From: Candidatus Staskawiczbacteria bacterium
GTDB taxonomy: Bacteria; Patescibacteriota; Minisyncoccia; Minisyncoccales; Staskawiczbacteraceae
Assembly: GCA_903854535.1 (NCBI GenBank)
Contig: CAINWR010000055.1
Span: 1-35,697 of the forward strand
Reading direction: 5' to 3'
Length of the DNA stretch: 35,697 nt
Made by a program: the position numbers and the translations under genes. The notes under the pieces are model-generated. The model was not told the origin of the DNA, searched no databases, and saw only the letters and a program-made list of their open reading frames with translations. Shown piece after piece: positions 30,887 to 35,697 of the stretch; position 1 is the stretch's first letter, and every line of letters begins with the position of its first letter.

Positions 30887-31675
30887 TTAAGATAATTCTT
30901 TAATAAAATTATAAATCTTTTTAAACAATATTGACTTCTTTTCATCTTTTAAAATAACATGCCTATTACTATCAAACCAATAAATCTTTTTGGTTTTTGA
31001 GCCAATATTATTATAAATAAATTCTGCACTTTTTGGCAAAGCAACATTATCAAATAAAGCATGAACTATAAAAACTGGGATTTTTACTTTATGTAAATTT
31101 GGCTTTGTGTCATGTTTTATAAAATTTAAAAAGTTCCTAAAACTTCTTGTTGGGATAATATTTGTCTCTGAATTTTCAAGTATTGGAGCAAACATTAAAT
31201 CTTTGTTCTTTGAAGTAAATAAACTTTTTATAAATGCAAAAGGAGTTTCATAAACCCTTCTAGGTTTCTTATAATATCTTCTCAAAAGTCCATAAGTATT
31301 TAATCTTAATAATATAAAATTATGATATTTAAGCCAAATAGGAGCTGCTAATGCAACTATACCAACTGGTTCATTGTCAAATTCACGAGCCAACCAAAAA
31401 GATAAATTTGCTCCAAAAGAATTACCTATAATAAAAATTTTATCTACATCTTTTTTTAGATCTAAATAAGCATTTTTTACTGATGTCTTCCAATCATCTA
31501 TAGATGTTTTCCTTAAATCTTCTGGGGTTTTACTGTGACCTGCAATAACTGGCGTAGAAACTACATAATTTTTTTGTGCAAAAAATTCTGCCAATTCTTT
31601 AAATTGTGCTGGACAAGCTGTAAAACCATGAAGCATAAGTATACCAATTTTGTTTTTCTTATTATCTATTTGCAT
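30887..31675 (-). CDS. Alpha/beta hydrolase (carboxylesterase or monoacylglycerol-lipase-like)
   Basis: A 262-residue serine hydrolase. IGILMLHGFTACPAQFKELAEFF is the oxyanion region (HGFT). The nucleophile elbow is IIGNSFGANLSFWLA (G-N-S-F-G). IPVFIVHALFDNVALPKSAEF supplies the aspartate and SNRHVILKDEK the histidine, so the triad is complete. It resembles Est30/monoacylglycerol lipase types that release fatty acids from small esters. No signal peptide, so it acts in the cytoplasm. It lies between the giant surface protein and the acyl-CoA synthetase, with gaps of 8 and 2 bases. Confidence 0.88.
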   Translation of the reverse strand: MQIDNKKNKIGILMLHGFTACPAQFKELAEFFAQKNYVVSTPVIAGHSKTPEDLRKTSIDDWKTSVKNAYLDLKKDVDKIFIIGNSFGANLSFWLAREFDNEPVGIVALAAPIWLKYHNFILLRLNTYGLLRRYYKKPRRVYETPFAFIKSLFTSKNKDLMFAPILENSETNIIPTRSFRNFLNFIKHDTKPNLHKVKIPVFIVHALFDNVALPKSAEFIYNNIGSKTKKIYWFDSNRHVILKDEKKSILFKKIYNFIKELS

Positions 31676-31683
31676 AAATAAAT

Positions 31684-34600
31684 TTATCTTAATATAAAAG
31701 CTCTTGTAATTGGACCAAAAAAACCAATTGAGGGATTTATCTTATTTTGTTTCTGGAATTTTATTAGAGCTTGTTTAGTTAGTTTACCAAAAAATTCAGT
31801 TTCATTTCCTTTTGACCCATCGCCAAATTCTGCAATTATAAAGCCACTATTATTTAAATATATTTGCAATTGCTTTACATCTTGGCCCGATAACCCTAAA
31901 TACAAATCCCTTATAAAATTATATTTCTTGCTTTTATTTCCTTGCAAATTAGCTATTTCTATTTTTAACTGTTCAATTCGAGCTAAAAGTTTTGCTATAT
32001 CTTCTTCTGATTGATTATTTTCTTGCCAACTAGATTGCAAAGCATTACCTCCGCCAGATATTGACATCGATGTATTTGATTCTGTTTGTGCTTGACCAAA
32101 AAGTCCAAATACAGAAAAATTTGTAGTATTGCAAGTTACAGTTTTAGATGTTTTATTTACAGAACAATTTGAAAGTTCATACCAAGAAGATCCATCATTA
32201 CGATGTATTTTAAGAGTGTTTTCATCTATACCAGTAATATCTGCATCTGTATAATTTAAAGTCACTGTAGCTGAAGAATCAAAAGAACTTAAAGTTGAAG
32301 CTGGGTCTGTCAAAGCTTTTATATCAAAAACCGAAGAACCAACTGCATTATAATCACTTGGCTTGCTAAGAATATTTAAAGCACTTACTGCAGACAAACT
32401 TTTTAATTGTAAGCTAGCGGGAATTTCTGCAAAATCTCTTGAAATAGTTAATTCAAAAGTTAAACCACCAGAAGTTTGGCTTACAGAATAATCTGAATCT
32501 TCTGCACTTGTAATTGCTGTATCTACATCTGCTCCATTTGTGGAAGCTGGAGTAAAAACAAGCTCAGAGATTGTGCTTATTGAAGAACTACCCGCACAAC
32601 CTGTAGTTGTAAATGTCTGCTGAGCACTGGTGCCTATATTACCAGCATCATCTTGCGAAATTGCAATATAATAATATTTTGAACATGCAACTAGACCAGT
32701 TAAAGTAATTTCATGAGCAATTGTTTTGACATCAGAATTATAAATTAAAGTCCTTGTAGTAAGATAAGTACTTGGGTCATATTTAATTTGTGCAGATGAC
32801 TCCTCACTTGTTTCCCAATTTATTACTGCAGTAGTATCTGTGACATTAGATGAAATACTAGAAATAACAGGGGCTGTAATATCTGGAGCTACTCCTCCAT
32901 ATTCAAAAGCACCAATATCTGTAGCTCCACTTCTAGAATTTTCACGTTGATCTGTTGTAGGCACAGAAACTGTTCCATTAGCAGAATCTCCTCCATTGTT
33001 TATTGCAATACTACTTGCTTGTAAAGCCAAAGTTTGAGTTTTGTTTGTATTAGAATTTATAGCTAAAGAAGAATCTAAATTAATATCACCTGTAGTAGCT
33101 GTTCCATATAAAGTAAAAGTGTTTTGATTCCAACTTAAAACACCAGACCAAGAATTAGCACCCACCCAATCACCAGACCCTGTCCAAGAATATCTATAAG
33201 AATATCCAATAATATTATTACCATTATCCACCACATTTCCATAACCTGCTTGCCTAAAATCAAAATCAATTGGAGCTAAACCATTATGACAATATGCATG
33301 ATTAAGCCTTATATTTTTTGCTAAAATAGAATTTTTAATCGTAAGAGTTCCCAATGGATCATCCATTCCCACTCCACCTGCCCCACAAGCTGTATTATAT
33401 GCAATTGTAGAATTTGTAATTACCCCAGAGCCTTTTCTATAATGTACACCACCTCCTTCTGTGTAAGCTGTAGTTGCTGTTAGTTGATTATAAACAATTG
33501 TAGAGTTTGTAATATTTAAAAATCCTCCTACAGCCACATAATAACTATTTACCAAACCTCCCCCCATATAATGAGCAACATTATTATAAACAGTACTACT
33601 ATTTAAAGTTAATCTATTCCAGTTTGAAATCCCTCCGCCATAAGTTCCAACTGCTCTATTATTATAAATTTCACAATCTGTAATTGTCAAAGTTCCTAAA
33701 TTTTTTATTCCACCCCCATCATTTGTAGAACCTGTGAGCTTGCCATATCTTATTGCTAAATTATTGATTGCAACTGTTGATCCAGAAGCAATTGTAAAAA
33801 CCCTTCTATTAGCTTTGTTGTCTGAAGAATCTGCTTGAATAATTGTAGTGTCTGCATTATGACCTGTGATTGTAATATTCTTTGCAATTGTAAATCCACT
33901 AACAACCGCATCTCCAGTTTCTTCAGAATTTGTCCAATCAAAAGTTCCCGTTAAATCTAAAACATCTCCAGAATTTGCTACAGAATAAGCCTTATAAAAA
34001 GTTTTGTAAGGATTTCCCATGGTACCATCTCCAGTTGTATCTGATCCTGTAGAGCTATTGGCATAAATTGTAGAATAAGCTAAAACAAAATTTGCTGTAA
34101 CTGAAATATCTTCAAAAACATTTTCATCTGTTCTGGGATTTGCTACAGATCCATCTGACCAACTAGAAAATACATAATCATAATCTGCAACAGCTGTAAC
34201 TGCAGAACCATTTTCTCCTGAATTTACTGTTTGTGAAGTTGTCCCAGAAATCGAGCCATTACTACCTGCTGTATAGGTAAGAGTATAAGATGATGCGGGC
34301 GCCTGATAGCTAATAACTACCAAACCATTATTTCCATTAGTACCAGCTACTCCGTTTGTATTACTACCTGCGCCTGAATAGCCTGATGAATTAGCATAGG
34401 AAGAATCATCAATTTTTGGCGGTGCAACTAAAGCACTAGATGTACTTGTTGATCCCTGCAATAACTCTCCATCAATAACTGAAGAATGAATATAACCACT
34501 TCCACCACCTGAGCCCCCGCCATCTGAATTAGTAGTGCCTGAACCTCCAAAATATCCTCCTCCACCACCAGGACCATCAGCGCCATCTGTACCAGTACAA

Positions 34601-35697
34601 GATGATTTTGTACCACCTTGCAAAGCGCTACCAAGAGCACTGCCAGATGTTCCAGCTGACACTTGAGTCCCACCATAATTTGTTGCTCCACCTCCAGTAG
34701 TACCTCCACCTCCGCCCGAGCTAGTACCACTATAAGTTCTACCACCACCTCCTCCACCTGCAATTAACAATGCATTACTTTGGATAATATTCGAACTACT
34801 AAAAACTCCAGAATATCCACCTCCAGCTCCTCCACCATGAACAAATGTAGAAGTACAAGAATTTCCACCACCACCAAATCCACCTGTATTTAAACCATAT
34901 GAAGTACGTGCGCCAGCTCCTCCACCACCAACAATAATAAATAATTCTTGACCGGGAGTCACACTAAGAGTTCCTCTTGCATATCCACCCGCTCCTCCAG
35001 AGTATGAAGTAAGTAGATACCCCCCACCTCCACCTGCACCCCAAGCCTTTATACTTATTTGCGTAACACCTGCTGGCACAACAAGTGTCTGACTTGAGCC
35101 AGTATAAGTAAACACACTCCTTGTAGGAATACTTGTTGTAGCTTGCGATTTTGGATTATCTACAGCAGAATCTGTAAAATAATTTATTACCGCACCATTT
35201 ATATTATATTCAAAAACCTGCACAATATAATTTGTATCTGCTGTAAGTCCTGTAAATGACACTGAACTACCTGTTGAATTATAAATACAATACCAACCAG
35301 AGCTTGCAATTTGTGTACCACTTCCAAATGTAGTATTTGCAGTATATGCAGTATTATCTACTGGAGTTGCTGTGCCTGAATTACCAGCCTTTATAAAAAC
35401 AGTACGATTTGCCCCATTGCCGTTTGTCCAACTTACAGTAAATGAAGTATCAGAAACTGAGGAAAAAGTAATTGCTGATGCTTGAGTTGTAGGCTCTGTA
35501 ACAGATAAACTTGCTTGAACTTTTGGATTATTGGTAGCATTATCAGTATTATAATTATAGATTGACCCACTATTATTATATTCAAAAACCTGCACAATAT
35601 AATTTGTATCTGCTGTAAGTCCTGTAATTGAAACTGAACTACCTGTTGAATTATAAATACAATACCAACCAGAGCTTGCAATTTGTGTACCACTTCC
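31684..35697 (-). CDS. Giant secreted surface protein with FN3, glycine-rich, beta-helix and peptidoglycan-binding parts (partial)
   Basis: The frame is open to the window edge, so the N-terminus is missing; about 1337 residues are visible. In order: two or more FN3-like repeats (period 372 bp); a glycine-rich domain (SQTLVVPAGVTQISIKAWGAG, then long GGGG runs); an InlB/Flg_new-type beta repeat (YTLTYTAGSNGSISGTTSQT with TAVADYDYVFSSWSDGS); a right-handed beta-helix of the choice-of-anchor Q style (GDGTMGNPYKTFYKAYSVAN, GGGIKNLGTLTITDCEIYNN and STIVYN repeats); a further FN3 (APVISSISSNVTDTTAVINW); a second beta domain (~1060-1200); a short coiled coil; and a C-terminal PG_binding_1 domain (GLSGQDVKQLQIYLNNSGFI with FGKLTKQALIKFQKQNKI). 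It is probably a wall-attached adhesin. Confidence 0.9.
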   Translation of the reverse strand, partial: GSGTQIASSGWYCIYNSTGSSVSITGLTADTNYIVQVFEYNNSGSIYNYNTDNATNNPKVQASLSVTEPTTQASAITFSSVSDTSFTVSWTNGNGANRTVFIKAGNSGTATPVDNTAYTANTTFGSGTQIASSGWYCIYNSTGSSVSFTGLTADTNYIVQVFEYNINGAVINYFTDSAVDNPKSQATTSIPTRSVFTYTGSSQTLVVPAGVTQISIKAWGAGGGGGYLLTSYSGGAGGYARGTLSVTPGQELFIIVGGGGAGARTSYGLNTGGFGGGGNSCTSTFVHGGGAGGGYSGVFSSSNIIQSNALLIAGGGGGGRTYSGTSSGGGGGTTGGGATNYGGTQVSAGTSGSALGSALQGGTKSSCTGTDGADGPGGGGGYFGGSGTTNSDGGGSGGGSGYIHSSVIDGELLQGSTSTSSALVAPPKIDDSSYANSSGYSGAGSNTNGVAGTNGNNGLVVISYQAPASSYTLTYTAGSNGSISGTTSQTVNSGENGSAVTAVADYDYVFSSWSDGSVANPRTDENVFEDISVTANFVLAYSTIYANSSTGSDTTGDGTMGNPYKTFYKAYSVANSGDVLDLTGTFDWTNSEETGDAVVSGFTIAKNITITGHNADTTIIQADSSDNKANRRVFTIASGSTVAINNLAIRYGKLTGSTNDGGGIKNLGTLTITDCEIYNNRAVGTYGGGISNWNRLTLNSSTVYNNVAHYMGGGLVNSYYVAVGGFLNITNSTIVYNQLTATTAYTEGGGVHYRKGSGVITNSTIAYNTACGAGGVGMDDPLGTLTIKNSILAKNIRLNHAYCHNGLAPIDFDFRQAGYGNVVDNGNNIIGYSYRYSWTGSGDWVGANSWSGVLSWNQNTFTLYGTATTGDINLDSSLAINSNTNKTQTLALQASSIAINNGGDSANGTVSVPTTDQRENSRSGATDIGAFEYGGVAPDITAPVISSISSNVTDTTAVINWETSEESSAQIKYDPSTYLTTRTLIYNSDVKTIAHEITLTGLVACSKYYYIAISQDDAGNIGTSAQQTFTTTGCAGSSSISTISELVFTPASTNGADVDTAITSAEDSDYSVSQTSGGLTFELTISRDFAEIPASLQLKSLSAVSALNILSKPSDYNAVGSSVFDIKALTDPASTLSSFDSSATVTLNYTDADITGIDENTLKIHRNDGSSWYELSNCSVNKTSKTVTCNTTNFSVFGLFGQAQTESNTSMSISGGGNALQSSWQENNQSEEDIAKLLARIEQLKIEIANLQGNKSKKYNFIRDLYLGLSGQDVKQLQIYLNNSGFIIAEFGDGSKGNETEFFGKLTKQALIKFQKQNKINPSIGFFGPITRAFILR
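35203..35325 (-). repeat. Internal FN3 DNA repeat, copy 1
   Basis: Nearly identical to 35575-35697 at an exact distance of 372 bp (124 codons). The only clear differences are in GTAAATGACACTG against GTAATTGAAACTG, which suggests a recent duplication or gene conversion between repeats. Confidence 0.85.
35575..35697 (-). repeat. Internal FN3 DNA repeat, copy 2
   Basis: Second copy of the FN3 repeat unit, cut by the window edge; further copies may lie beyond it. Confidence 0.85.

Noticed and set aside
33756-34763. Frames inside the giant surface protein
   Set aside because: They are shadow frames of the glycine-rich and beta-helix repeats and have no start signals.

Overview
The window is AT-rich (roughly 30% G+C in the core genes) and looks like a chromosomal segment of a Patescibacteria/CPR bacterium, most likely of the Parcubacteria group. 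The pointers are the gene set and the reduced proteins: a short EF-Ts, Obg without the C-terminal OCT domain, an 80-residue ATP synthase epsilon, a 122-residue delta, secreted proteins ending in peptidoglycan-binding repeats, and an ECF sigma factor paired with a small multi-pass membrane protein. This assignment is inferred from gene style, not from a marker search. Nearly every core gene lies on the minus strand.

Layout, from low to high coordinates. 1-2341: a partial membrane protein and a large HExxH protein. 2403-4512: tRNA-Thr, a small membrane protein, tsf, rpsB and rpmE. 4576-5914: the sigma factor/membrane protein pair. 5918-12877: a complete F1Fo ATP synthase operon in the order atpB-E-F-H-A-G-D-C, read from a recognisable promoter at its high-coordinate end. 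12918-13300: a plus-strand cassette that reads best as a structured RNA. 13329-16287: dnaG and rpoD. 16398-18401: a secreted peptidoglycan-binding/thioredoxin-like protein and obg. 18480-29070: an accessory region with two Fic proteins (one fused to a Bro-N-like domain), an NTase-fold protein, an HNH-like protein, a STAS-like protein, a small HTH protein, a NapH-type ferredoxin, a P-loop protein and several orphans. 29083-35697: an operon of a giant surface protein, an alpha/beta hydrolase and an acyl-CoA synthetase.

The most unusual signal is a set of small self-contained transcription units ('cassettes') with markedly higher G+C (about 47-52% by hand count, against 27% in atpA next door). 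Most have their own near-consensus promoter, a strong Shine-Dalgarno and a private hairpin terminator, and encode one orphan protein or a structured RNA. They lie at 8674-9055, 12920-13298, 18481-18918, 21852-22046, 23508-23983, 27494-28129, 28174-28530 and 28560-29071. One is inserted antisense between atpA and atpG. Two share a terminator family and two share a 13-base 3' motif.

A second unusual signal is four intercistronic elements of 94-102 bp in the ATP synthase operon, directly before atpE, atpF, atpA and atpD. Each is flanked by CGAG and closed by a long inverted repeat; the copy before atpF has a completely different interior and compensatory changes in the stem. A third is the set of short repeats in the accessory region: a GGTTGYC palindrome family, an AATTGAG junction before several start codons, and direct repeats flanking single genes.
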